Shown piece by piece: positions 1 through 8,792 of a DNA stretch of 64,000 bases; the first letter of the stretch is position 1; each line of letters starts with the position of its first letter. The stretch is taken from the NCBI RefSeq assembly GCF_013408095.1, contig NZ_JACBZF010000002.1, positions 186,001-250,000 of the forward strand. The letters are read 5' to 3'. The DNA is from Novosphingobium marinum (GTDB taxonomy: Bacteria > Pseudomonadota > Alphaproteobacteria > Sphingomonadales > Sphingomonadaceae). Both the position numbers and the translations under genes were made by a program. The notes beneath the pieces were generated by a model. That model made no database searches. It was given only the letters and a program-made list of their open reading frames with translations, and was not told where the DNA came from.

Positions 1-2
1 GC

Positions 3-104
3 GCCGGGTTCGCGGGTGGCGTCGAGGCGGATAACACGCCCGAGGCCAAGCGCATCGAGATCGAGGGCCCCACCGATTACGAGGAATGCCTCGCCTGCCA
101 GTAG
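3..104 (+). CDS. C-terminal end of an unidentified protein (partial)
   Basis: An open frame enters from the left edge and ends at a TAG at 102-104. The last residues read ...DYEECLACQ, with a CLAC dicysteine close to the C-terminus. Only 33 codons are visible, so no family can be assigned. About 95 bases without a recognisable gene separate it from the membrane protein that follows on the same strand. Confidence 0.5.
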   Translation, partial: AGFAGGVEADNTPEAKRIEIEGPTDYEECLACQ

Positions 105-199
105 GGCGGGGGCGCCGGCCGGAACCGATGCGGCGACCTTAACCCCGCGTCCACGCCTCGCATGCTAGGTGCGGCCCCGAAACGGTCGGATGGCGGGCG

Positions 200-1942
200 A
201 TGGCGAACCTGGCGAACGGAGCGGAAAGCGGCGGCACGGCACGTGCCGATCTTGTCGCGCGCGCGATGCAGGCGACGGCGACCCGCACCTGGGTCGCGGT
301 GGCGCTGGCGCTCCTGTGCGGCATCGTCGCGCAGAGCCCCAACCTGCTCCTCGGACGCGCGACGCCCAATCTCGATTTCTGGGTCCACTACAATTACGCG
401 CGCGAATTCGCGATCTCGCTCGATGCGGGCATCTGGCGTCCGCGCTGGGCCTGGAATGCGCAAGGCGGCCTGGGCGAGCCGGGCCTGCTCTACTACTCGC
501 CGCTCTATTACTACCTGTCCTGGGCAGCATCGAAGCTTGCCGGCGGCAACGTCTGGATCGGCATGCAGCTGGTCGAGGCCGGCGCGGCGATGGTGCTGGG
601 GCTTTCGGTGTGGCGGCTGTGCACCGACTACGCCTCGCGCGCGCTGGCGCTCCTTGCGATCCCGCTGGCGATCTTCGCGCCGATGCTGTGCCTCCTCCAC
701 CTCGGTTTCAACGGATATCCCTGGGCGACCGCGACCGCGCCGCTCGGCCTCCTGACATGGGCGCTGCTGCGCCCCGCGGCTGCGGGAAAGCTCCTCGACA
801 TCCCGGCGATCGTCGCGCTCGCGCTGACGATCTGCATGCACACGGTCACGGGACTGATGGCGGTGATCATGGTGGCAAGTGTCGCGCTGCCCGTGGTCCT
901 GTCGCAGCCATTGAGGTTCTGGACCCGGCGCGCGTTCTGGTCGCCAGCGCTGACCGTGATCGGGGGTCTGGCGCTGTCCGCGTGGTACCTGCTCCCCGCC
1001 TTCGCCTCGCAAGGCCTGATCGATGCAGGAGTCTGGCGCGAGAACTACACGCCGTTCAATGCCTTTTCGCTGTCGACCGTGACGGCTGCGGTCTTCGGCG
1101 TCCGCTGGTTCGCCTTCCAGTGGCCGATCTCACTGATCGCCTTCGCCACCTGCGTGCTCGCCTTGTGGATCGTGCGCCGCGAGCGAGGGGAGGACCTGCC
1201 CGGATGGTTCGCGCCGTCGGCCGCCATCGCCGGCATGACCTTCGTCCTTTCGACCGAGTTGTCCTATCCGCTCTGGCTGATCGACAGCCCGCTGCGCAAC
1301 GTCCAGTTTCCGCACCGTTTCGTGACGCTGCTCGTCGCGCTCGCGCCGTTCCTGCTCGTCATGGGCCTTGCCGCGCGACCGCGCATCGCGATGGCAAGCG
1401 GCGTGCTTGCCGTGCTCGGGCTGGCGAGCCTCGCAATGGGATCGCTGGTCGTCGCCAGGGCGGCGGCGATCGACGGCGAAGTCATCGATTCGCGCGAGCC
1501 GCTGGGCCCCTACGTAGGCCTCGACGAATATCGCACGGTCTACACGGCGAGAGGTAGCGGCGTGGGGTTATCGTACGACTGGCAGGCGCAATGCGACGCG
1601 GTCGGCGCGACATGTTCGCCGCGCAAACTGTCCAACGGAGCCGCGCACTGGAAAATCGAAGCCGCCAGCGCCACCACGCTCAGGCTTCCGCTCCATTATT
1701 TCCCGTCGTGGCTGGGCACCGCGAACGGAAGGGCTGTCGAGGTTCGCCCCGATCCGGAGCGCGGCCTTGCCCGCATGGCCGTTCCTGCGGGCAGCAACGA
1801 GGTCTCGGTCCGCTGGGCGGCGATGCCGGCAGAGCGCGCCGGCATGTGGCTCTCGCTGCTGACGGCGCTGCTGCTTGCCGCGATCAGCGTTCGAGTTCGG
1901 ACAGGTCGAGCGCGCCGAGCAGCGCTGCGCGGGCGACCCTGA
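200..1942 (+). CDS. large multi-pass membrane protein, possibly GT-C-like / PTPS-related domain
   Basis: This 580-residue protein is largely hydrophobic, with about ten or more predicted membrane segments between residues 30 and 420 and again at the extreme C-terminus (around 550-570). The first periplasmic-type loop carries an acidic-aromatic stretch (NLDFWVHYNYAREF), and GLLYYSPLYYYL follows. That arrangement resembles GT-C-fold sugar transferases and the membrane proteins annotated as 6-pyruvoyl-tetrahydropterin-synthase-related. A soluble segment at about 430-540 precedes the last membrane helix. The 3' end overlaps the convergent astB gene by 59 bases. The membrane nature is clear; an enzymatic role is inference. 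Confidence 0.6.
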   Translation: MANLANGAESGGTARADLVARAMQATATRTWVAVALALLCGIVAQSPNLLLGRATPNLDFWVHYNYAREFAISLDAGIWRPRWAWNAQGGLGEPGLLYYSPLYYYLSWAASKLAGGNVWIGMQLVEAGAAMVLGLSVWRLCTDYASRALALLAIPLAIFAPMLCLLHLGFNGYPWATATAPLGLLTWALLRPAAAGKLLDIPAIVALALTICMHTVTGLMAVIMVASVALPVVLSQPLRFWTRRAFWSPALTVIGGLALSAWYLLPAFASQGLIDAGVWRENYTPFNAFSLSTVTAAVFGVRWFAFQWPISLIAFATCVLALWIVRRERGEDLPGWFAPSAAIAGMTFVLSTELSYPLWLIDSPLRNVQFPHRFVTLLVALAPFLLVMGLAARPRIAMASGVLAVLGLASLAMGSLVVARAAAIDGEVIDSREPLGPYVGLDEYRTVYTARGSGVGLSYDWQAQCDAVGATCSPRKLSNGAAHWKIEAASATTLRLPLHYFPSWLGTANGRAVEVRPDPERGLARMAVPAGSNEVSVRWAAMPAERAGMWLSLLTALLLAAISVRVRTGRARRAALRGRP

Positions 1943-3140
1943 CATCGTTCCAGAGCGCCGGATCGCCCAGGTCTTCCGGCGCGATGCTTTCGGGCCAGTG
2001 GCGGGCGATGACCTGCTCGATGCGGTCCAGCCTTGCCTCATCGACGATGAAGCGCGCATCGATGCTCTCGGGGTCGGCGACGACCCGCAGGCGCAGGCAT
2101 GCGGGACCGCCGCCGTTCGCCATCGACTGGCGCACGTCGACTGGGACCAGCCGCCGGATCGGTCCGTTCGATGCGATCATGCCTTCGAGCCAGGACCAGA
2201 CGCTCGCATTGTCGCGGGCCTCGGTCGGCAGGACGAGCGCCATGCCGCCTTCGGGTAGCGTCACCAGCTGCGCGTTGAAAAGGTAGGAGGAAATCGCATC
2301 CTCGAGCCCGACCGCGCTTGCCGGGACCTCGACGATCTCGGCGGAAGGCAGCTTGTCGCGGATCGCCCGGTAGAGGCCTGCCTTGTCGGCGAAAGCCTGC
2401 TCGTGCGCGAAAAGCACATTCTCGTTGGCGACGGCGACGACATCGTTGTGGAACGCGCCCGCCGCAATCGCCTCGTCCGATTGCTGCGCGAAGATCGTGC
2501 GTGCGGGGTCGAGGCCGTGCCGCCGCGCGACGGCGGCACTTGCCTCGCGGTGCTGGCGCGCGGGGAACGGACCGCCAGTGACGCCGTAGACGAAAATCTC
2601 GATGCCGGGCGCATCGTGGCTTTCGGCCATGCGCATGTGGTTGGCGGCGCCTTCGTCCCCGAATGGCGGCGGCACCGGCGGATGGACGAAGAATCGCGTG
2701 CGGTCCGAAAAGGCGAGCGTCAGCTGCGCCAGCGTGCCCGGCCACTCGTGGCTGCGATGCGGCATCGTCACGAGGTTCGCGACGGTCAGGTGACAGCGTC
2801 CGTCGCGCGTGTCGGGCGCGGGAGAAACCGTCGCCGCGTTCGCCGCCCACATAGCGGATGCGGAAAAGGCATTGGCGCGCATTGCCTCGCTTGCGTCTTC
2901 CATCGAAGTGCACAGCGTCGCCAGCCAGGCATCGTCGGGCCGGTCGAGCGGCATGAAGGCGCCCTGCGCCAGCCCGAGCGCGAGGTTGGAGCGCATCTTC
3001 GCCACCCCCTGCAACGCCGCATCGCGCGGGTGCGCGACCGAGCCTGCATTGCGGGACGAGGCAAGGTTGCCGAGGCTCAGACCGGCGTAGTTGTGGCTCG
3101 GCCCGATGATGCCGTCGAAGTTGATCTCGACGAGGCTCAT
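1884..3140 (-). CDS. astB: N-succinylarginine dihydrolase
   Basis: The 418-residue product matches AstB in length. It opens with the family-typical segment IIGPSHNYAGLS and carries the catalytic cysteine in the NGGGPACLRLR motif (Cys348). AstB removes two ammonia and one CO2 from N2-succinylarginine to give N2-succinylornithine, the second step of the arginine succinyltransferase pathway, in the cytoplasm. It is the last gene of the ten-gene minus-strand operon. Its ATG overlaps the stop of astA in an ATGA, and its 3' end runs 59 bases into the convergent membrane-protein gene. Confidence 0.95.
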   Translation of the reverse strand: MSLVEINFDGIIGPSHNYAGLSLGNLASSRNAGSVAHPRDAALQGVAKMRSNLALGLAQGAFMPLDRPDDAWLATLCTSMEDASEAMRANAFSASAMWAANAATVSPAPDTRDGRCHLTVANLVTMPHRSHEWPGTLAQLTLAFSDRTRFFVHPPVPPPFGDEGAANHMRMAESHDAPGIEIFVYGVTGGPFPARQHREASAAVARRHGLDPARTIFAQQSDEAIAAGAFHNDVVAVANENVLFAHEQAFADKAGLYRAIRDKLPSAEIVEVPASAVGLEDAISSYLFNAQLVTLPEGGMALVLPTEARDNASVWSWLEGMIASNGPIRRLVPVDVRQSMANGGGPACLRLRVVADPESIDARFIVDEARLDRIEQVIARHWPESIAPEDLGDPALWNDVRVARAALLGALDLSELER

Positions 3141-4153
3141 CGCGAAGCCACCGCCACGCTGTCGCCTTCGCTCACGCGAAGCATCGCGGCTGTCGCGGCG
3201 TCGATCGCGATGCCTTCGCCTTCCTCGACGATGCCGGCATGGCAGGCGCGGAATTCGGCGAGGCGTCCGGCGGCGAGCAGCGCGGGCGCGTTCTCGCCGA
3301 TGTCGCCCACTCGGGTCACCGGAACGTCGCGGGTTTCGCGGATCGTGTTGATGCGGTCGGTCTGCGCCACCATCGTCGGGCCGCCGTCGAATATGTCGAT
3401 GTAGTTGTCGAACACGAAGCCTTCGTTTTCCAGCATGCGCATCGCCGCGCGGCCAGAGGCATGGGGCACGCCCATGACGGCAAGCGCGTTCTCGTCGATC
3501 ATCGCGGTGTAGATCGGGTGCTTCGGCATCAGGTCGGCGATGAACTGGTTGCCGTGGATGGCGTTGAAATCGTCGGCCTCGGCAAAGCTCATGCCGAAGA
3601 AACGGCCCGCCACCCCGTCCCAGAACGGCGAGTTGCCGAGTTCGTCATGCGCGCCGCGAAGCTCGGCGATCAGCCTGTCGCCGAACCGCGCGCGGTGGTT
3701 GCGGATGAACAGGTAGCGGCTCCGCGCCAGCAGCTTGCCGATGCCGGAGGCGCGCTCCCCGGGAAGCAGGAACAGCCCGCCGACCTCGCTCGACCCTTCG
3801 AGGTCGGTGACCAGCGAGAGCGTCTCGGCGCGGAAGGTGCGGCCCAGTTCCTTGCTGTGCTGCGTGATCGCGCCGATCCGGTAGGAATAGAACGGCCAGC
3901 TCATCCCGACTTGCGAGAACACCTGGCAGGTGCCGGTGACCTTGCCGGTGCGCGTGTCCTCCAGCATGAACAGGAACATCTCGTCGCCGACCTCGTCCCC
4001 GGTTCGGGCGAAGCACGATGCGGCGCGCTCAAGCTTCGCCTCGAGCGTCGGGCGGTTGGGCGGCAGGTTGGTGAAGCCGCCGCCGGTGCTCTTGGCCATC
4101 TTGTAGATGGCATCCAGATCCCCGGGGCGGGCGGCGCGGACGATGTGGCTCAT
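3137..4153 (-). CDS. astA: arginine N-succinyltransferase
   Basis: From the ATG at 4153 the product is 338 residues (MSHIVRAARPGDLDAIYKMA...), the usual AstA length. A longer open frame exists upstream, but this start overlaps the preceding M20 gene by 4 bases and gives the family N-terminus. AstA is a GNAT-fold enzyme that transfers succinyl from succinyl-CoA to arginine, the committed step of the AST pathway. Segments such as FLLPGERASGIGKLLARSRYLF and the AMRMLENEGF region agree with the family. It lies between the M20 hydrolase and astB, with overlaps at both ends, implying translational coupling. Confidence 0.93.
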   Translation of the reverse strand: MSHIVRAARPGDLDAIYKMAKSTGGGFTNLPPNRPTLEAKLERAASCFARTGDEVGDEMFLFMLEDTRTGKVTGTCQVFSQVGMSWPFYSYRIGAITQHSKELGRTFRAETLSLVTDLEGSSEVGGLFLLPGERASGIGKLLARSRYLFIRNHRARFGDRLIAELRGAHDELGNSPFWDGVAGRFFGMSFAEADDFNAIHGNQFIADLMPKHPIYTAMIDENALAVMGVPHASGRAAMRMLENEGFVFDNYIDIFDGGPTMVAQTDRINTIRETRDVPVTRVGDIGENAPALLAAGRLAEFRACHAGIVEEGEGIAIDAATAAMLRVSEGDSVAVASR

Positions 4154-5355
4154 GCGGCCAGACCTTGCCGCTCCAGCCGGTGAAGGACAAGCGCCGTCAG
4201 CCGTGCGCGCGGCGCAAGCGAGCTTTTCAGCATGAATTCGTCGGGCGAGTGGATAAGGCCGCCACACGCGCCCATTGTGTCGAGCACGGGCACGCCGCAG
4301 GCGGCGATGTTGTTGCCGTCGCACACGCCGCCGGTGTCCTTCCATTCCATCGGCTCGCCGAGGTCGGCCGCGGCTTCGCGAACGAGTGCGAAAAGGCGGT
4401 CGGCCTGCGCGCTTATCGGTTTGGGCGGGCGGCCGAAATTGCCGTGGAGATCGATGCCGACGTCGTGCGCTTCGCTGACCGCGGTCACCGCGTCGTCGAT
4501 GATCGCATGGGCCTCGGCCTCGTCGCCGGGCGTTCGCGGTCGCATGTTGAAATGGAGGACGGCAAGGTCGGGCACGGTGTTGTTGACCGCGCCGCCCTCG
4601 ATCCTTGCCGGATTGACCGACAGGCCGTCGCGCCGCGCTGCGAACAGGCGCTGGGCCAGGTCCGACGCGGCGACGAGCGCGTTGCGGCCTTCCTCGGGAT
4701 TGCGGCCGGCGTGCGCCGACTTGCCGTGGACGATGGCGGCGAAGTTTCCCGAACCGGGCCGCGCCCGCGCCATGATGCCGCCGGGCAGCGCCGGCTCGTA
4801 GGTAAGCGCGGCAAGCTTGCCCTTCGCGAGATCGGCGATGAGGCTCGCCGAAGACTTCGATCCCGTCTCCTCGTCCGAATTGATCATGACGTCGTAGCCG
4901 AGCGCGGGCGAGGTCCGCTCGAACGCGAGCAGCCCTTCGAGCATCAGCGAGAGGCCGCCCTTCATGTCGGCGGTGCCGGGGCCGTTGAGCGTATCCTCGT
5001 CGATCCACTGCGAGGACTGGAAGACGTGATCCTTCGGGAACACGGTGTCCATGTGCCCGGTCAGGAGCACGCGGCGATCGGCATCGGGCCGGACGCGCAC
5101 GACAAGGTGTCGACCGTGCCTGATGGGCACGGTGCTTCCGTCCGGGGCGACCTTGTCGACGGGTTCGGGATCGACCAGGGAAACGTCGCCGGGCAGCTCC
5201 GAGAAGGCATCGCCCAGTCTTTCGGCCATGACGGCGACGCCGTCGAGATTGGCGGTGCCGCTGTTCACGCTCGCCCAGTCCAGCGTGCGGTCGAGGACCG
5301 GCGCGGTCCCGACCGGCTCGATCAGAGCAGCTTCGTCGTGCGAGAGGGGCTTCAT
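4150..5355 (-). CDS. M20-family metallohydrolase within the AST operon
   Basis: This 401-residue protein has the M20 peptidase/deacylase metal ligands in order: LLTGHMDTVFP (His, Asp), GPGTADMKGG (bridging Asp), NSDEETGS (catalytic and metal Glu) and a late His in GGLIHSPDEF. The dimerisation-domain motif GKSAHAGRNPEEG is also present. Members hydrolyse N-terminal or acyl amide bonds, for example glutamate carboxypeptidase, ArgE and DapE. It is coupled by ATGA overlaps to astD upstream and astA downstream. No astE (M14-type succinylglutamate desuccinylase) is present, so it may perform the final desuccinylation of N-succinylglutamate. That role is inference. Confidence 0.85.
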   Translation of the reverse strand: MKPLSHDEAALIEPVGTAPVLDRTLDWASVNSGTANLDGVAVMAERLGDAFSELPGDVSLVDPEPVDKVAPDGSTVPIRHGRHLVVRVRPDADRRVLLTGHMDTVFPKDHVFQSSQWIDEDTLNGPGTADMKGGLSLMLEGLLAFERTSPALGYDVMINSDEETGSKSSASLIADLAKGKLAALTYEPALPGGIMARARPGSGNFAAIVHGKSAHAGRNPEEGRNALVAASDLAQRLFAARRDGLSVNPARIEGGAVNNTVPDLAVLHFNMRPRTPGDEAEAHAIIDDAVTAVSEAHDVGIDLHGNFGRPPKPISAQADRLFALVREAAADLGEPMEWKDTGGVCDGNNIAACGVPVLDTMGACGGLIHSPDEFMLKSSLAPRARLTALVLHRLERQGLAA

Positions 5356-6773
5356 GGCTTCAGCCTCGCCTTGATCGCGTCGCGGTTTCCGGCAGCTTCT
5401 GAAGCTTCGAAACTCGCGACCGGATAGGCGCAGTAGTCGGCCGCGTAGTAGGCGCTCGGGCGATGGTTACCCGAATCGCCGAGGCCGCCGAAGGGCATGG
5501 TGCCCGCGGCGCCGGTGGTCGGGCGGTTGCGATTGACGACACCCGCGCGGCCTTCGAGCAGGAAGCGCTCCCACAGTGCATCGTCCTCGCTGACGAGCCC
5601 GGCCGACAGCCCGAAGCGCGTGTTGTTCGCCGCTTCCATGGCGACGCCGAAGCTTTCGACGCGACGCACTTGCAGGACCGGGGCGAAGATTTCATCGTCG
5701 GGCGTGTCGATGCCGGTCACGTCGAGCAGCGCAGGAGTGACGAAGGCTTCGCTGCGCCCCTCGATGCCCTCGAACGACCGGATCACTTTTGCGCCCTTCT
5801 CGATGAGCGCCGCGACCTGTTCCATCGCGTGGGCGGCAGCCCGGTCGGACACGAGCGGACCCATGAAGGGCTCGGGCTGTTCGTCCCAGCGACCGATAAC
5901 GAGACGGTCGGAGAGATAGGCGATGGCGTCGACCAGGTCCGAGCCCCACGCCGATTCCGGCACGATCAGCCGGCGAGCGCACGAACAGCGCTGGCCGGTG
6001 GTGATGTAGGCGGACTGGATGGCAATGGCGGCTGCTTCGTCGAGGTCGCCGTCCCATGCAACGAGAGGGTTGTTGCCGCCCAGCTCGAGCGCGAGGATCA
6101 CGTGCGGACGATCCGCGAACGCGCGCCGGAAATGCGCGCCGGTAGCGGCCGAGCCGGTGAACAGCAGGCCGTCGATATCGGCATCGGCCAGCGCAGCGCC
6201 GGTCTCGCGCGCGCCCTGCACGATGTTGAAGACACCTGCGGGCAAGCCCGCCGCCTCCCACGCCCCAGCCATTGCCGCGCCGGTCGCGGGGGCGACTTCC
6301 GACGGCTTGAAGACCACGGTGTTGCCCGCGATCAGTGCAGGCACGATGTGTCCGTTCGGCAGGTGGCCGGGAAAGTTGTAGGGGCCGAATACCGCCATGA
6401 CGCCGTGCGGGCGGTGGCGGAGAGTGGCTGCGCCGAAGGGCATGTCCTTGCGCTTTTCGCCAGTTCGCTCGGCTTGCGCGGCGACCGATGCATCGACCTT
6501 GCCGATCATCGAGCCGACTTCGGCGGTCGTCTCCCACAGCGCCTTGCCGGTCTCGCGCGACATGGTTTCGGCAACGGCGGCCTTGCGTTCGCCGAGCACC
6601 CCGGCAAAGCGCCGCGCGGCGGCGATGCGGTCTGCAAGCGGCGTCGCGGCCCAGCCCGGAAAGGCCCTGCGCGCGGATGCGACGGCGGCTTCGACCGCGG
6701 CGGGAGAGGCCGCCTCGCCTTCCCAGACGAGGTCGCCGGTCGCGGGATCTACGGATCGGATGGTTTCCGTCAT
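5352..6773 (-). CDS. astD: succinylglutamate-semialdehyde dehydrogenase
   Basis: This 473-residue aldehyde dehydrogenase carries the catalytic Glu in LALELGGNNPLV and the catalytic Cys in the TGQRCSCARR motif that is typical of AstD. The cofactor loop FTGSAATG is also present. It oxidises N-succinylglutamate 5-semialdehyde to N-succinylglutamate with NAD. It lies upstream of the M20 hydrolase (4-base overlap) and directly follows the DUF1338 gene, also with a 4-base overlap. The aminotransferase AstC that would supply its substrate is not encoded in this window. Confidence 0.93.
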   Translation of the reverse strand: MTETIRSVDPATGDLVWEGEAASPAAVEAAVASARRAFPGWAATPLADRIAAARRFAGVLGERKAAVAETMSRETGKALWETTAEVGSMIGKVDASVAAQAERTGEKRKDMPFGAATLRHRPHGVMAVFGPYNFPGHLPNGHIVPALIAGNTVVFKPSEVAPATGAAMAGAWEAAGLPAGVFNIVQGARETGAALADADIDGLLFTGSAATGAHFRRAFADRPHVILALELGGNNPLVAWDGDLDEAAAIAIQSAYITTGQRCSCARRLIVPESAWGSDLVDAIAYLSDRLVIGRWDEQPEPFMGPLVSDRAAAHAMEQVAALIEKGAKVIRSFEGIEGRSEAFVTPALLDVTGIDTPDDEIFAPVLQVRRVESFGVAMEAANNTRFGLSAGLVSEDDALWERFLLEGRAGVVNRNRPTTGAAGTMPFGGLGDSGNHRPSAYYAADYCAYPVASFEASEAAGNRDAIKARLKP

Positions 6774-7789
6774 CGGGTGCTCGTCACGGAAAAGATGCCG
6801 GTGGCGTTGCCGCTGTCGAAAGTCAGGTCGAGCTTGCCGGTATCGGGGATCTCGTCGCGCGTGATGAACTCGTAGAAAGAGCCCGGCACCATGCGCGTGA
6901 CGATGCCGCCATCGGCATCGCGGAATTCGCGCTCGACCTTATCGGCGATGAATGCGGTCTGCCGGACGCGTCCGTTGGCCGAAACCTCGACCTCGGGCTT
7001 CATGGGCATGCCGCTTGCGCGCAATTCCCCGGCGAGCCTGTCGACGTCCGGGACTCGCGTGGTCGCGTGGTTGAAGGCATTGCCCTCGGTCGCGATCCAG
7101 GCGCCTTCCCTCGAATGCGGCAGCAGCGCCTCGTAATCGGCGAGCGCGGGAATTTCGTGCTGTCGCCCGAACGCTGCGAGCAGGCCGGGCATCATCTTTT
7201 CGGCAAGCTGGACGGGGCATGCGCCGTTGCGGGCAAGGAAGTCCAGCCCCTCCTGCTCGTCGTGGCCGAGCGGGTCCGACGAGGTGGCGAAGATGCGATT
7301 CGCCGCGTCCTGCGCCTCGGACGGCAGGTTCGCGACGTGCAGTTCGCTCACGAAGAATTGCGGGATCGTCTCGGGCATGTCGCGGTGGGCATAGGCGCGC
7401 CCGGTCATGTTGAGGCGCGGCAGCGGATACTCGCCCGCCACATCGTATCCCAGCGGACCGAGGATACGGGCGAATGCAGTGTGTCCGATCGGAACCCCGC
7501 CGCTTTCGCCGTCGATCGTGCGCAGAGCGCCATGGTCGAAGACGATGGCCTCGCCTTTCTCGTGCTCGCCGTCTGCGTACTTGCGCGCGGTGGGCACGCG
7601 CTCGAGAAGGTCTGCGAACAGCGCGACGTTTAGCGCCATGGCGGCGTCGGCACGGGTCACCTCCGGCCGGTCCTGCATGAACACGGGGTCGATGGCGAGC
7701 ATCGCCATTGCCTCTTTCGCGCGCTCCTCGCCGATGGCCGCCGCTGCCAGCCGGTGTAGCTTGCCGGTGTCGGTACGCGTCGCCATCAT
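6770..7789 (-). CDS. DUF1338 protein (2-oxoadipate dioxygenase/decarboxylase-like)
   Basis: The product is 339 residues from the ATG at 7789, which overlaps the preceding fahA stop in an ATGA; a second ATG follows immediately. It matches the DUF1338 family, whose characterised member HglS is a non-heme iron enzyme with a VOC-like fold acting on 2-oxoadipate. Candidate metal ligands are His in IGHTAFARI, His in NAFNHATTR and Glu in GSFYEFITR. It is embedded between the tyrosine-degradation and arginine-degradation segments of one operon. That suggests a 2-oxo acid substrate connected with one of these routes, but the actual substrate is unknown. Confidence 0.8.
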   Translation of the reverse strand: MMATRTDTGKLHRLAAAAIGEERAKEAMAMLAIDPVFMQDRPEVTRADAAMALNVALFADLLERVPTARKYADGEHEKGEAIVFDHGALRTIDGESGGVPIGHTAFARILGPLGYDVAGEYPLPRLNMTGRAYAHRDMPETIPQFFVSELHVANLPSEAQDAANRIFATSSDPLGHDEQEGLDFLARNGACPVQLAEKMMPGLLAAFGRQHEIPALADYEALLPHSREGAWIATEGNAFNHATTRVPDVDRLAGELRASGMPMKPEVEVSANGRVRQTAFIADKVEREFRDADGGIVTRMVPGSFYEFITRDEIPDTGKLDLTFDSGNATGIFSVTSTR

Positions 7790-8787
7790 GCGACTTCCTG
7801 CTCGATCGAACCGAAGACAGACTTTCCGTCCTCTCCCGGCACCTCGATCTTGACCGTGTCGCCCTTGCGCATGAACCGGGTTTTCGCCTCGCCGTCGCGG
7901 ATCGTCTCGATCATGCGGATCTCGGCGATGCACGAATAGCCACGCCCGCCATCGGCCACCGGGCGGCCCGGACTGCCGTCCTCGTCCTTGTTGGAGACCG
8001 TGCCCGACCCGATGATCGTGCCGGCCCCCAGGGGCCGCGTCTTGGCGGCATGCGCGACAAGGTCGGCAAGGCTGAAGGTCGCGTCCTCGCCCGCATGGGT
8101 CCGGCCGAACGGTTCGCCGTTGTAGTCGATGTGCAGCGGGAGGTGCAGCCTGGCGTCGGCCCACGCCTCGCCCAGCTCGTCCGGCGTTACCGCCACAGGG
8201 GAGAATGCGGTGGGAGGCTTGGACTGGAGGAAGCCGAATCCCTTGGCGAGTTCGCCGGGGATCAGCTTGCGCAGCGACACGTCGTTACAGATCATGACCA
8301 GCTTGATGTGCCCGGCTGCATCGGCGCTCGACACCCCTTGCGGCACATCGTCGGTGATGACGCAGATCTCGCCCTCGAAGTCGCAGCCCCAGTTCTCGTC
8401 GGCGAGAGGGATCGGTTCGCGCGGGGCAAGGAACGCGTCGGAGCCGCCCTGGTACATCAGCGGGTCGGAGTAGAAGCTCTCGGGCACTTCGGCGCCGCGT
8501 GCCTTCCGGACGAGCTCAACGTGGTTGATGTAGGCGCTGCCGTCCGCCCACTGGTACGCACGGGGCAGCGGCGATGCGGCCTCGCGCTCGTGGAAGCGCT
8601 CGCACGGGACAGCCTGGTGCTCGACATCGGTATAGAGCGCCTCCAGCCTCGGTGCGCAGTTCTCCCAGTCGTCGAGCGCGGCCTGCAAGGTGGGCGCGAT
8701 GTTGTCGGCGGCGCAATAGCGCGTGAGGTCGTGCGAGACGACGACAAGGCGACCGTCGCGCCCCGATTTGAGCGATGCGAGTTTCAT
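7786..8787 (-). CDS. fahA: fumarylacetoacetate hydrolase family protein
   Basis: The product is 333 residues from the ATG at 8787. It has the FAH catalytic domain signatures: the metal-binding acidic residues in the CDFEGEICVI segment, the NDVSLR motif and a C-terminal GTIIGSGTVSNKD stretch. The enzyme cleaves fumarylacetoacetate to fumarate and acetoacetate, the last step of tyrosine catabolism. It is shorter than the roughly 420-residue eukaryotic FAH, as are many bacterial versions. It follows maiA and precedes the DUF1338 gene with an ATGA overlap, so pathway context supports this substrate over other FAH-superfamily activities. Confidence 0.88.
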   Translation of the reverse strand: MKLASLKSGRDGRLVVVSHDLTRYCAADNIAPTLQAALDDWENCAPRLEALYTDVEHQAVPCERFHEREAASPLPRAYQWADGSAYINHVELVRKARGAEVPESFYSDPLMYQGGSDAFLAPREPIPLADENWGCDFEGEICVITDDVPQGVSSADAAGHIKLVMICNDVSLRKLIPGELAKGFGFLQSKPPTAFSPVAVTPDELGEAWADARLHLPLHIDYNGEPFGRTHAGEDATFSLADLVAHAAKTRPLGAGTIIGSGTVSNKDEDGSPGRPVADGGRGYSCIAEIRMIETIRDGEAKTRFMRKGDTVKIEVPGEDGKSVFGSIEQEVA

Positions 8788-8792
8788 GAGCT

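Noticed and set aside
3137..5008. A 623-codon open frame on the minus strand covering astA plus a long N-terminal extension
   Set aside because: The upstream part is antisense-like, arginine-rich translation of the M20 gene. The real astA start at 4153 has a 4-base overlap and the family N-terminus.
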